From positions 310,001 through 374,000 of the forward strand of contig NZ_FQWT01000002.1 in the NCBI RefSeq assembly GCF_900129755.1: a stretch of 64,000 bases of DNA, given 5' to 3'. Made by a program: the position numbers and the translations under genes. Positions 1 through 8,116 of this stretch are shown one piece after another; positions within the stretch are counted from its first letter, which is position 1; every line of letters begins with the position of its first letter. This stretch comes from Chryseobacterium oranimense. GTDB taxonomy: Bacteria; Bacteroidota; Bacteroidia; Flavobacteriales; Weeksellaceae. The notes below the pieces were generated by a model that ran no database searches, had not been told where the DNA came from, and was given only the letters and a program-made list of their open reading frames with translations.

Positions 1-225
1 CCACAATATAATCAGAGGCAGTTTCTTTTATGGAAATCGTTATATGAATGGGCGGATGCCAACCCGTTACCGCCTGATGGCAAAAGAAAGATTTATTTAA
101 CTTATAAATCATTTGATTTGTCTTTAAAAACAGGATTCAATAAATATTTTTGTACCTTTTTAGAAGTCATTAAGAATCCTCAGATATTAAAAACACAATA
201 CCGTTTTACGTACCTCAACCGATAA
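1..225 (+). CDS. C-terminal end of a family 2 glycosyltransferase (partial)
   Basis: An open frame runs from the first base of the window to a TAA at 223-225 and gives 74 residues; the start lies outside the window. Its tail (a Q-R-Q-F-L-L-W-K segment followed by a helical stretch) lines up with the C-terminal part of the next glycosyltransferase, which has Q-T-R-V-L-L-W-R at the equivalent place. I infer that this is the end of a related GT2 enzyme of the polysaccharide locus. The catalytic half is not visible, so family and substrate cannot be confirmed. The next gene starts 2 bases after the stop, so the two are almost certainly co-transcribed. Confidence 0.7.
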   Translation, partial: PQYNQRQFLLWKSLYEWADANPLPPDGKRKIYLTYKSFDLSLKTGFNKYFCTFLEVIKNPQILKTQYRFTYLNR

Positions 226-227
226 GA

Positions 228-1166
228 ATGAAAATATCCGTAATAATTCCCGTTTACAATGCTGAAGAATATGTTTCACAAGCCGTAGAATCTGCTCTGC
301 AGTTCGAAGATGTATATGAAGTCATTCTAATTGAAGATAAGTCTCCGGACAATGCGCTGGAGGTTTGCCGGAAGCTGGAAGAAAAGCATGACAGAGTGAA
401 GCTTTACCAACACCCTGATAAAGGAAACCATGGTGCGGGGGCTTCCAGAAACCTGGGTATGGAAAAAGTGACGGGGGATTTTGTAGCATTCCTGGATGCA
501 GACGATTATTATCTGCCCAACAGATTTGATGCGGAAAGAGAACTTTTCAAGAACCCTGAAGTAGAAGGTGTTTATGGCGCAATCGGGGTGAAATATTATT
601 CGGAGAAAGCCAGGGAACAGTACTACCCTATTTACAAGGATAAACTGGATACGGTTTACAAAAAAACCAGGCCTGAAGATGTGTACCAGGGACTGATCAG
701 TTTACGGGGCACCTTCGGACTTATTCATCTGGATACTTTAACCCTGCGAAGATCTTCCCTTTCTAAAATGGACCGGTTTTTCGAGACTTCTCTCCGCCTT
801 CACCAGGATTCGGAAATTACCATACGTCTTGCTTATTACCTTAAGCTTTATACAGGGATTAACGATAAAGCGATTGCCTTAAGAGGAGTTCATGAAAACA
901 ACAGGATCACAAAAGTGGATTCAGGAAAGATAAATCCGGCCCAAACCCGTGTTTTACTCTGGAGAGAATTGAATCATTGGGCAGAGAACGAGAAAACTGT
1001 CCCGGATCATGTAAAACTCCACATCAGAAGGATGCTTCGCAGCTTTGAGATTGCCATCGCTCCTCCAGTCAAAAAATGGGCTATGATCGGTAAATACCTG
1101 ATTACGGATTATCCGAGCATCCGTTCGGGCTTATTCAATATCAATTTCAGGAAAAATCTGTTTTAA
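228..1166 (+). CDS. Family 2 glycosyltransferase (GT-A fold)
   Basis: This 312-residue protein begins with the classic GT2 N-terminus M-K-I-S-V-I-I-P-V-Y-N, the nucleotide-sugar binding strand. It has the metal-binding DxD-type motif D-A-D-D at about residues 90-93 and the usual charged segments near 160-200. GT2 enzymes move a sugar from a nucleotide donor to a growing glycan at the inner membrane face. There is no signal peptide or membrane helix. It follows another GT2 gene by 2 bases, and its 3' end is 8 bases from the convergent SGNH-like gene. The role in LPS or capsule assembly is inferred from the neighbours; the sugar specificity cannot be read from sequence. Confidence 0.88.
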   Translation: MKISVIIPVYNAEEYVSQAVESALQFEDVYEVILIEDKSPDNALEVCRKLEEKHDRVKLYQHPDKGNHGAGASRNLGMEKVTGDFVAFLDADDYYLPNRFDAERELFKNPEVEGVYGAIGVKYYSEKAREQYYPIYKDKLDTVYKKTRPEDVYQGLISLRGTFGLIHLDTLTLRRSSLSKMDRFFETSLRLHQDSEITIRLAYYLKLYTGINDKAIALRGVHENNRITKVDSGKINPAQTRVLLWRELNHWAENEKTVPDHVKLHIRRMLRSFEIAIAPPVKKWAMIGKYLITDYPSIRSGLFNINFRKNLF

Positions 1167-1174
1167 GCAGGATA

Positions 1175-2098
1175 TCAGTTATTTTTCTTATCCAAAAGAA
1201 TAGAATCAGCGATCCGGGCAGTAAATACTTTCCCGGATTCTTTGTACATATGGTTTCCGTCTGTAAAGATATATTGATCGGATTGATGGGAAAAGTCGAA
1301 AAATCTCACTCCTTTTTTGTAAGCAATTGATTCTATTCTTTTGCTAAAATCCGGAGAATATTTGTTTTCTATTTCCATAATTCCTTTAAAACCAGGAATT
1401 CTTACAATATAAACGGTTCCTTTAGTTTTAAGGTAGTCAATGATATCTTCAAATGCATCCAGTCTGTATCGGGATATTTTCTGGCTCTTTACAAATTCTG
1501 TATAATCAGCTACCTTTCGGTCCTGTCTTTTCTTTAAAGTATCGGGCTCCACATTTACATTAACTTCCATCCATCCGTTTTGATGCAGATACGTACTGGA
1601 TCTTGCTAATGCTTCCCTGTCTCTGTAAATATTAAACCAGGTTTCAGGATAATGCTTCAGAAGATATTCATAATTAGGTTTTACATCATAAAAATGCATA
1701 TCTGCCAATGCGGAATTATTTTCTGATAGATCTTTTGTCTCTTTCACATTTTTATCTATAGATAAGTTCCAGGGATCAACAGTAAGAATAAAAATACCGT
1801 CTTTTGTATCAGGGTTAAGCTTTTTCTTTATGCCTTCAAAGTAGATATGTCCGTAAGGTGATTCGGTAATATTCAGGGAAAAATTATTGAATTTCCGGCC
1901 TTTCAGCTTATCATCTAAAATATTAGGGATAACAGCCTGAGAACCTCTGGAATCTCCCATAATCATATCAGAAGGCTTCGGACCTGTAAAGTGTAAATAA
2001 TTATCATCAGTGTTGCCGTCTGCATAAGTTCCTAAAAACAGCAAAATGGCAATAATCCCAATAATATAAAACGATATTTTGAATAGAAATTTTTTCAT
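1175..2098 (-). CDS. SGNH/DltD-like membrane-anchored partner of MBOAT
   Basis: This 307-residue protein has one N-terminal membrane helix (about residues 8-24) and a presumed periplasmic domain. It carries a G-D-S-R-G motif at 48-52, the block I nucleophile motif of SGNH hydrolases, and D-G-N-H at 280-283, matching the catalytic Asp-x-x-His block. It is the last gene of the minus-strand operon and sits 6 bases downstream of the MBOAT gene. DltB/DltD and AlgI/AlgX-AlgJ pairs share this arrangement: the MBOAT protein brings an acyl group across the membrane and the SGNH-fold partner places it on a polymer. That role is inferred here. A degenerate, non-catalytic SGNH fold is also possible. Confidence 0.75.
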   Translation of the reverse strand: MKKFLFKISFYIIGIIAILLFLGTYADGNTDDNYLHFTGPKPSDMIMGDSRGSQAVIPNILDDKLKGRKFNNFSLNITESPYGHIYFEGIKKKLNPDTKDGIFILTVDPWNLSIDKNVKETKDLSENNSALADMHFYDVKPNYEYLLKHYPETWFNIYRDREALARSSTYLHQNGWMEVNVNVEPDTLKKRQDRKVADYTEFVKSQKISRYRLDAFEDIIDYLKTKGTVYIVRIPGFKGIMEIENKYSPDFSKRIESIAYKKGVRFFDFSHQSDQYIFTDGNHMYKESGKVFTARIADSILLDKKNN

Positions 2099-2104
2099 AC
2101 CAGA

Positions 2105-3520
2105 TTAGAATTGTTGATAAATAAAACTGCTATCTCCAAAAACCCCAAAATACATAATCATCAAAATAAGGAAAATGTAAAATGCTCTTCTTACTACAGG
2201 TTTAAATCTGCTGATTTCTAACCCATGCTCCTGATCCTTATTAATCCAGTCGATCAGAATGATAATTCCTATCAGCCCTAAAATCTTAATTTTTATAAAC
2301 TGTGGAACAGAGAAAAATGACAGGCTGAAAATTTTCCCATACATTCCAAAAGCGTCTTTTAAGCTTGGAGCTACAAACAAAATCAATGCAAAGCACACTA
2401 AGGCCATTGTATAGATAATATTTCCCAATTCTTTAAATGTAGGAATGGTTTTGGACAGCTTTTTCTTTTTATTGATCTGGTTATTAACAACCAGGGGAAC
2501 GTAATACAATCCCTGCAGACATCCATAAACGATAAACGTCCAGTTGGCACCATGCCAGAAACCAATAATGACGAAATTGAGAAAAACAGCAAGCATCAAT
2601 CCTTTTTTATCATAATCACGGAAAGCAATGACAAGAGGAGTAAATACATATTCTGTAAGCCATGAGGTAAGGGAAATGTGCCATTTTCGCCAATAATCTG
2701 CAATATTCTGGGCAAAAAGCGGAAAAGCAAAGTTCTTAGTGGTTTTAAAGCCTAAAAGTTTTGCAAAACCTATGGCCATATCGGAGTATCCTGAAAAATC
2801 TGCATACATCTGGAATAAGAACAGTATGGCTCCAAAAGCTATAGTACTTCCCGAAAGATGCTCATATCCCTGGAATATCTTTTCTGTAACAGGAGAAATA
2901 GTATTGGCAACTACCAGCTTTTTAAATGCGCCCAGAAGAATTTGCCTGGCTGCGTCAGAACCGTTTTCCAGGGTAAAAACCCTTTCTTTTTTCAGCTGCG
3001 GAAGCAATAAGCCTCCTTTATCAATAGGGCCGGATGTCATACTCGGAAAGAAGGCAATATAGTTGAAAAAAGCCAGTGCATCTGTTTCAGCTTTAAGTTT
3101 AGTATTCTTTATATCAAGCAGATAGCTAACCATTCTGAATGTATAGAAGCTGATACCCAGAGGTAAAATTATATTTAAAGTCAGATTATTTTTAATTCCG
3201 AACAAATCTGTAAAAGATTGAATGAAGAAGTTAAAATATTTAAAATAAAGCAGTGTACCAACAGAAAAGATCAGACCTAAATTCAGCCACAATTTTTTTC
3301 CCGAATTTTCACTCCGGGAAATTTTCAACCCTAGATAATAGATAATTGCTGAACTTCCGATCAAAAGTATTAATAACCTCCAATCCCAATATGCATAGAA
3401 TACGTAACTGCCTAATAATAAAAATACATTCTGGGCTTTAAGATTTTTCCCAATAATCCACCAGTAGACAGCAAAAAAAACAGAGAAGAAAAGTATAAAT
3501 ACCAATGATGTGAACTGCAT
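2105..3520 (-). CDS. MBOAT family O-acyltransferase (AlgI/DltB-like)
   Basis: This 471-residue protein has many hydrophobic helices throughout. The two MBOAT hallmarks are visible: W-R-K-W-H-I-S-L-T-S-W at about 277-287, and the catalytic histidine in F-W-H-G-A-N-W at about residue 323. The length fits AlgI and DltB (about 400-500). Members take an acyl group from a cytoplasmic donor (acyl-CoA or acyl-ACP) and transfer it to a glycan or carrier across the membrane. An ACP encoded in the same operon suggests that the donor is an acyl-ACP, as in D-alanylation by DltB/DltC. The gene lies 6 bases after the VOC gene and 6 bases before the SGNH partner. Confidence 0.92.
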   Translation of the reverse strand: MQFTSLVFILFFSVFFAVYWWIIGKNLKAQNVFLLLGSYVFYAYWDWRLLILLIGSSAIIYYLGLKISRSENSGKKLWLNLGLIFSVGTLLYFKYFNFFIQSFTDLFGIKNNLTLNIILPLGISFYTFRMVSYLLDIKNTKLKAETDALAFFNYIAFFPSMTSGPIDKGGLLLPQLKKERVFTLENGSDAARQILLGAFKKLVVANTISPVTEKIFQGYEHLSGSTIAFGAILFLFQMYADFSGYSDMAIGFAKLLGFKTTKNFAFPLFAQNIADYWRKWHISLTSWLTEYVFTPLVIAFRDYDKKGLMLAVFLNFVIIGFWHGANWTFIVYGCLQGLYYVPLVVNNQINKKKKLSKTIPTFKELGNIIYTMALVCFALILFVAPSLKDAFGMYGKIFSLSFFSVPQFIKIKILGLIGIIILIDWINKDQEHGLEISRFKPVVRRAFYIFLILMIMYFGVFGDSSFIYQQF

Positions 3521-3526
3521 GATAAC

Positions 3527-3904
3527 TTATTTATTTAAAAGTTCAACAATTCCATAGGAAAGCATTAAAAAAGCAACCTTTCTGTTGTTGAAAAGTATAG
3601 CTTCTTTGGGAGGGGAAATAAGCATTCCTCCATTTTCGGTAAGGTTTTCAATGGACTGGTCAATATCATCCACCTCATAACAGATATGATAGTAAGATAT
3701 CCTTTTTTTCAAAAGATTCTCCACGGGCGTGCCCGAAACAAGTTCAATATTCAAACCGTCTTCTACGGTGATCATACAAAGTTCTGCCTGTTGATTTTCA
3801 TCAAAAACAACAGGAGTTTCCTCAATGATCTTATGGAGCTTTCTTATGCTTTGGAGTTCTGCCTGTATGTCTTTACAGGCAACTCCTACATGATGAAACT
3901 TCAT
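3527..3904 (-). CDS. VOC-fold protein (glyoxalase/epimerase-like)
   Basis: This 125-residue protein starts M-K-F-H-H-V-G-V-A-C-K-D, which resembles the beta strand with metal-ligand histidine seen in methylmalonyl-CoA epimerase and glyoxalase-type VOC proteins. A second half with Y-H-I-C-Y-E-V-D-D repeats the fold, and E residues near the C-terminus (I-V-E-L-L) could be metal ligands. Its ATG overlaps the stop codon of the ACP gene (TAATG at 3902-3906), so translation is probably coupled. In the operon it may epimerise, isomerise or lyse the small acyl intermediate held on the ACP; this is inference. The substrate is unknown. Confidence 0.8.
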   Translation of the reverse strand: MKFHHVGVACKDIQAELQSIRKLHKIIEETPVVFDENQQAELCMITVEDGLNIELVSGTPVENLLKKRISYYHICYEVDDIDQSIENLTENGGMLISPPKEAILFNNRKVAFLMLSYGIVELLNK

Positions 3905-4143
3905 TATAATTTTGACGCGATAGAATCTACCATTTCACCTATATTGTTCCAGCTCTGAATTTCAGAAGAGGTAAAACGTATGCCGAAAGCTTTTTCCACA
4001 GCCACAATTAACTGGATGTGAGAAAGAGAATCCCATTCTTCAACATCATTGGCCGTAGTTTCTTCAGTTAAGGTAATTTCTTCATTATCCAGCTCTTCAC
4101 GGAAAATTTCTGATAATTTTGATAAAATTTCGTTTTTGTTCAT
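3904..4143 (-). CDS. Acyl carrier protein (specialised, operon-encoded)
   Basis: This 79-residue acidic helical protein has the phosphopantetheine attachment motif E-W-D-S-L-S-H-I-Q, with the modified serine at residue 39. Size and motif fit ACP/PCP-type carriers. It differs from a housekeeping fatty-acid ACP, which normally has a D-S-L-D/E-x-V-E-L motif, and its partners are an FkbH-like protein, a methyltransferase and an MBOAT. I infer that it carries a small activated acid made by the FkbH protein. It lies 4 bases after the methyltransferase gene and overlaps the VOC gene. Confidence 0.9.
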   Translation of the reverse strand: MNKNEILSKLSEIFREELDNEEITLTEETTANDVEEWDSLSHIQLIVAVEKAFGIRFTSSEIQSWNNIGEMVDSIASKL

Positions 4144-4147
4144 AATA

Positions 4148-5056
4148 TTATATGTTTTTTATTTTTAAAAATGAGGCATACATCGTGGCGACTTTTCTCT
4201 TTTCCGCCTTTTCCAGTTCTATGTCTTCACTTACAAAGTATCTTTCATCAACAATTTCAAGTCCTGCTTCATGAATCAGGTCCCTGATTTCCTGAATAGT
4301 GTTAAAAAGATAAATATGATCCATAGAAGGTGCATTGGTAGGGGTGGTAATGAAGATGGTGCCATCCGGCTTGATCAGACTTTTGATTTTATTCAGCAGG
4401 GCCAGCGGGTCTTCCACATGCTCCAGCACTTCTCCCATTGTAATAAAATCTTTCTTCTCATCTTCATCTGTATAATCGAATACGTTTTTAAGGTGGTAAA
4501 CCACTTTTTCACTTTTAATTAAGCTTTTGGTAAGCTCAAGTGAAGATTCGCTGATATCGAGTGCCTCGAAAGTACAGTCTTCTCCAATTTTCTCCATCGC
4601 AGCCTCAAAATATAAGCCATGTCCTGCTCCTATTTCAAGATAGGATTTCACAGGAAGATACTGTTGGATGGTCGTTTTAAAATATTGATAAACTGCATAA
4701 TGATGCTTCCATAAAAACTGAGAAAGCAATAAGCCATGCATATGGGAAACCATTACATCCGGATTATTGTACATTGCCTGATTTACCTCTTCAAATGATG
4801 TATTCCTGTATTTATTGGTTCTTATAAAATCCAGCATCTCCTCATTAAAATCACTGATCATTTTAAGATAATAATTAATGGCATCATTAAATGTCAGATC
4901 CTTTTTCTCAAGTATTACTTTGTACTTGGTGATGAAGGTATTATAATTTTTTATGTAATTTTCGTCTTCCGAGAGTGAGGCAAAGTTTTTCTGGAGCTTT
5001 TTACCATGAATAGCATTTTTTGCAGAGATACTTTCAATAAGGTGTTCTATTTTCAT
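4148..5056 (-). CDS. Class I SAM-dependent methyltransferase
   Basis: This 302-residue protein has a helical N-terminal extension of about 130 residues and then a Rossmann methyltransferase core. Motif I is Y-L-E-I-G-A-G-H-G at about 139-147, motif II is F-E-A-L-D-I-S-E, and G-E-V-L-E-H-V-E-D-P follows, a segment typical of Methyltransf_11/23 families. Its start overlaps the FkbH gene end by 4 bases (ATGA), so it is translated with it. In FkbH-type pathways (methoxymalonyl-ACP) a methyltransferase methylates the hydroxyl of the ACP-bound three-carbon unit; this enzyme could do the same or methylate a sugar. The exact substrate is inference. Confidence 0.87.
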   Translation of the reverse strand: MKIEHLIESISAKNAIHGKKLQKNFASLSEDENYIKNYNTFITKYKVILEKKDLTFNDAINYYLKMISDFNEEMLDFIRTNKYRNTSFEEVNQAMYNNPDVMVSHMHGLLLSQFLWKHHYAVYQYFKTTIQQYLPVKSYLEIGAGHGLYFEAAMEKIGEDCTFEALDISESSLELTKSLIKSEKVVYHLKNVFDYTDEDEKKDFITMGEVLEHVEDPLALLNKIKSLIKPDGTIFITTPTNAPSMDHIYLFNTIQEIRDLIHEAGLEIVDERYFVSEDIELEKAEKRKVATMYASFLKIKNI

Positions 5057-6780
5057 ATTTTATTGTTTATGTAGACTTCTTTTAGCTGGTAATCGTCAAC
5101 ATTCAACACCCATTTATCATTCTCTTTTTCAAATCCTAATCTTTCATAGTGATCTTCTACCATCTGGTTTTTTGCCGTAGGAAGATATTCTCCTACAATA
5201 TTTTTAAAGCCATGTTTTCTGGCGGTTTCCACAATAGTATTGAGGGTAAAATCTTCCATTCCTCTTTTCAGTACGCGGCAGCTCATCAGCCATGTATCTA
5301 TGAAAATGGTATCCGGGTCCTTTTTTTCCAGCACAATGACACATATCAGTCCATTGTCGCCATATTTATCTTCAAGGGTAAAGGAAAGCGTATAATGTTC
5401 TTCAGAATTGATCAGGCGGTCTACATCCTGTTCCGTGTATCTTACCGTTCTTAAATTAAACTGGTTGGAACGCTGGGTAAGCTGAGAAACTCTTGGCTTT
5501 GAGAAATTGTCGAAAGACTTCACATCAGAAGTCATATTCATACTTTTCAGAAAATCTTCCACATTGGTAAAGCTGTCCAGATCGACTGCCCGCTGCGCTT
5601 CCACCTGGTACTGCCTGGTACGCTCCGCATCATTTTCAGAAAAGCTGGAGGTTTCAAAAAGATTCAGGCCGTACAGATATTCCAGATATTCTGCCGGATC
5701 TTCGGGCAATTCAGGAACACAAACTTCAGGAAGGTTTTCGCGTACGATATTTCTTTCAAACGGATTATCATCAAGAAACACCATAGAATCAAAACCTATA
5801 TTCAGAATACTTTGGATCTTTCTGATATTATCCGCCTTGTTGTCCCAGTTAGCCACAAAAACAGCAATATCATCCATTTTAAGTACCATATCGGGATGCT
5901 TTTCGAAAGGTTCCTTTGCCTTGTCTTCATCATTCTTACTACAAACGGCCAGGATCACGCCTCTTCTCTGAAGGGCTTTAACCCAATACTGGAATTCGGT
6001 AAATGCTTTTCCTATTCCAAGGCTCCCGATCTGAATTTTTTCAAGGCCATCATCACCAATAATCCCGCCCCATGTCGTATTATCCAGGTCAAGGATCAGG
6101 CATTTCTTAAATTTGCCTTCCAGAGAGGCAATAATACTGGTGATATGGTGAGCAACGATCGGAAGGGCATCCAATGAAATCACCATTTCCGTATTTACAT
6201 AGATGTTCGGAGAAAACATGAAATCTCTCCCCCATTTATTTTGAATGGAAAGAATATCTGCAATAAAGAAATTATCATTTTTCACTGCCAGTTCCGCCGA
6301 AAGCAGGTAATTCAGTTTATTCAGCTGAAAAACAAAAGAAGACTCTACCTTATTTGAAAAATTTCCAAAGATCTGGTTATTGATCACCGGAAAATTACAG
6401 TAGATGACCCTGCTTTTCGTTCTGTTCTGAATATTTCTGTACAGGTCTTCAATATAGGAAAGCTTGTTCTCTGCAAATGCAGCTTGTGTATCGTAAGATT
6501 TATAGTACTGGTTTAGTAATTTATGAGATGACTCAAAAATGATGGTATAATCCGGATTAAATTCATAGTATTCTGAGGTAGGATCAAGAATCTGACGGGA
6601 AATCTGACCGAAATCTGCTTCAAAAATTTCAAATTCAAAGCCATCATTTACAGCAGTCCCTTTCAAAGCAACATTAAGAAACTGTGTAGCGGTGTCACCC
6701 AGTAATGCCACCCTGATCTTTTTAAATCCGGAAATATCTTTGCGGAGTTCTTTTTTCAGTTCAGAAAACGTTTTGTACAT
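5053..6780 (-). CDS. FkbH-like HAD-IIIC protein (acyl-ACP loading)
   Basis: This 575-residue protein has an N-terminal SGNH-like region (G-D-T near 29-31), a central HAD phosphatase domain with C-L-I-L-D-L-D-N-T-T-W-G-G (nucleophile and acid Asp231/Asp233) and D-D-N-P-F-E-R, and a C-terminal GNAT-like domain ending with G-E-Y-L-P-T-A-K-N. This three-part layout and length match the FkbH family, which dephosphorylates 1,3-bisphosphoglycerate and loads the glyceryl unit onto an ACP. An ACP and a methyltransferase directly downstream support that role. The product in this operon is unknown; a glyceryl- or lactyl-type group for glycan decoration is inferred. The gene starts 9 bases after the 45-residue ORF. 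Confidence 0.9.
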   Translation of the reverse strand: MYKTFSELKKELRKDISGFKKIRVALLGDTATQFLNVALKGTAVNDGFEFEIFEADFGQISRQILDPTSEYYEFNPDYTIIFESSHKLLNQYYKSYDTQAAFAENKLSYIEDLYRNIQNRTKSRVIYCNFPVINNQIFGNFSNKVESSFVFQLNKLNYLLSAELAVKNDNFFIADILSIQNKWGRDFMFSPNIYVNTEMVISLDALPIVAHHITSIIASLEGKFKKCLILDLDNTTWGGIIGDDGLEKIQIGSLGIGKAFTEFQYWVKALQRRGVILAVCSKNDEDKAKEPFEKHPDMVLKMDDIAVFVANWDNKADNIRKIQSILNIGFDSMVFLDDNPFERNIVRENLPEVCVPELPEDPAEYLEYLYGLNLFETSSFSENDAERTRQYQVEAQRAVDLDSFTNVEDFLKSMNMTSDVKSFDNFSKPRVSQLTQRSNQFNLRTVRYTEQDVDRLINSEEHYTLSFTLEDKYGDNGLICVIVLEKKDPDTIFIDTWLMSCRVLKRGMEDFTLNTIVETARKHGFKNIVGEYLPTAKNQMVEDHYERLGFEKENDKWVLNVDDYQLKEVYINNKI

Positions 6781-6789
6781 GGATTCCCT

Positions 6790-6927
6790 TTATTTTATTA
6801 AAATGAATGTACCGGTTCTCAATTCTGTCAGTTCCGTATTATTCCTTTTAAAGGCTTCCGGTAGTATCGGATCTTTAGTATAAATGCATGCAGCATATGC
6901 CTTGGGAACATTCGTATTTTTTTTCAT
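6790..6927 (-). CDS. Small ORF (45 aa) heading the FkbH operon
   Basis: A minus-strand ATG at 6927 opens a frame of 45 codons that ends with TAA 9 bases before the FkbH start. The peptide begins M-K-K-N-T-N-V-P-K-A-Y-A-A-C-I-Y and ends F-I-L-I-K. It has no signal peptide or transmembrane segment and matches no family I know. A promoter -7 box (TATTTTTG) lies 16 bases upstream of the ATG, so it would be the first cistron of the operon. It could be a real small protein, a regulatory leader peptide or chance. The tight spacing and the promoter position favour translation. Confidence 0.45.
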   Translation of the reverse strand: MKKNTNVPKAYAACIYTKDPILPEAFKRNNTELTELRTGTFILIK

Positions 6928-6943
6928 CGTGTTTTTGTTTGTA

Positions 6944-6951
6944 CAAAAATA
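6944..6951 (-). promoter_or_regulatory. Promoter -7 box of the FkbH-ACP-MBOAT operon
   Basis: On the minus strand this reads TATTTTTG, a perfect match to the Bacteroidota -7 consensus TAnnTTTG. It lies just after the stop of the upstream acyltransferase gene and 16 bases before the ATG of the 45-residue ORF. No convincing -33 TTG was seen at the usual distance. Confidence 0.5.
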
Positions 6952-6957
6952 AAAATT

Positions 6958-7986
6958 TTATCTGACATTTATCTTTTTAAGATAATCTCTGAGCGGTTTT
7001 TCAATAAATTGATAAAAAAATATCGAGGTAATGATAAGAACAGCCATATAAATCCAGAACACACTGTTGATATTGAGCTTATAATTTTGCCATTTCAGAA
7101 TTTCTCTCAGAATATACAAAATAGGGATATGGGTAATATAGATAGCATAGCTTGCTTCACCAAGATATTCCAGAGGCTTCAATGATAAAATTCTTGTCAG
7201 CAGCCCATTATTCCATGAGATTAAAAGGATAAGCGGAATAAAAAGTACTGCCATGAGCCCGTTATGATAGAAAAGAGGCACAAAGATCAGCGAAAGCATC
7301 ACAGCGGCAAAAACCAGGATTACAGGAACATCATAATTCTTCTGTTTAGGATGGTTCACGAAAAACAATCCGGCAAGGTTGCCTACCAAAAATTCGCTTA
7401 CATGCATCAGCGGAAAATAATACAGAAATTCGTGGCTTTCCGTATGTGGACCTTTATAAGAGGGTGAGGCTTCATAAAGATGGGAAAACACCTGGGTAAC
7501 AATCCATAAGACAATTCCCGCTACCCAGATACTTTTATTCTTTCTGGAATAGAAATAATTGTACAGCACGGGGAAAATCAGGTAAAAAAGAAACTCCACC
7601 GAAATAGACCATCCCGGAAAATTCAAGATCATTGCCTTGCCCGGAATCCAGCTCTGCAGCCCGAACAGGTACAGAAAAGAATCACCAGGATTAAAGTTCG
7701 AGAACCTGGTTACCAGATAAAGCAGCAATCCCACCACGTATAGCGGATAGATCCTTGCAAATCTGTTCTTATAATATCCGAAATACTCAATTTTATCTTT
7801 CTTATGATAAGCCACAATCATGATGAAGCCGGAAAGGATAAAAAAGTAACTCACCCCTACATTGGCTTTCAAAAAGATATTGGAAATATAGTCTGTCTTA
7901 TAGACAAACATATCTTTATTAAAATGAGAAATAACGATGGCTACAGCGGCAAGGAATCTGGTAAAGGTAATCTGGCTTATCTTCAT
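6958..7986 (-). CDS. Acyltransferase family 3 membrane protein (OafA/YrhL-like)
   Basis: This is an integral membrane protein of about 342 residues with around ten hydrophobic helices. It starts M-K-I-S-Q-I-T-F-T-R-F-L-A-A, the N-terminal R-F-x-A-A signature of acyltransferase family 3, followed by V-I-S-H-F, which holds the conserved histidine. I chose the ATG at 7986 because an upstream in-frame ATG at 8037 would add 17 residues ahead of this conserved start. These enzymes O-acetylate glycans such as O-antigen using acetyl-CoA. There is no C-terminal SGNH domain, so it is the short form. It is separate from the MBOAT operon, whose promoter starts right after its stop codon. Confidence 0.88.
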   Translation of the reverse strand: MKISQITFTRFLAAVAIVISHFNKDMFVYKTDYISNIFLKANVGVSYFFILSGFIMIVAYHKKDKIEYFGYYKNRFARIYPLYVVGLLLYLVTRFSNFNPGDSFLYLFGLQSWIPGKAMILNFPGWSISVEFLFYLIFPVLYNYFYSRKNKSIWVAGIVLWIVTQVFSHLYEASPSYKGPHTESHEFLYYFPLMHVSEFLVGNLAGLFFVNHPKQKNYDVPVILVFAAVMLSLIFVPLFYHNGLMAVLFIPLILLISWNNGLLTRILSLKPLEYLGEASYAIYITHIPILYILREILKWQNYKLNINSVFWIYMAVLIITSIFFYQFIEKPLRDYLKKINVR

Positions 7987-8116
7987 TCTCAAAAACTGTT
8001 CAGCAGTTTTACAATAGTTGGTTATTATAAAAAACACTTTTTACTGCGGTCATGAAAACAACAGTACTCAAAAGCACTGCCGGCAATACACAACAGAATA
8101 TGGCGTTCTTTAAAAA

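Noticed and set aside
2398..2592. Alternative-frame ORFs inside the MBOAT gene.
   Set aside because: They overlap a conserved coding gene in another frame and have no supporting signal; they are shadows.
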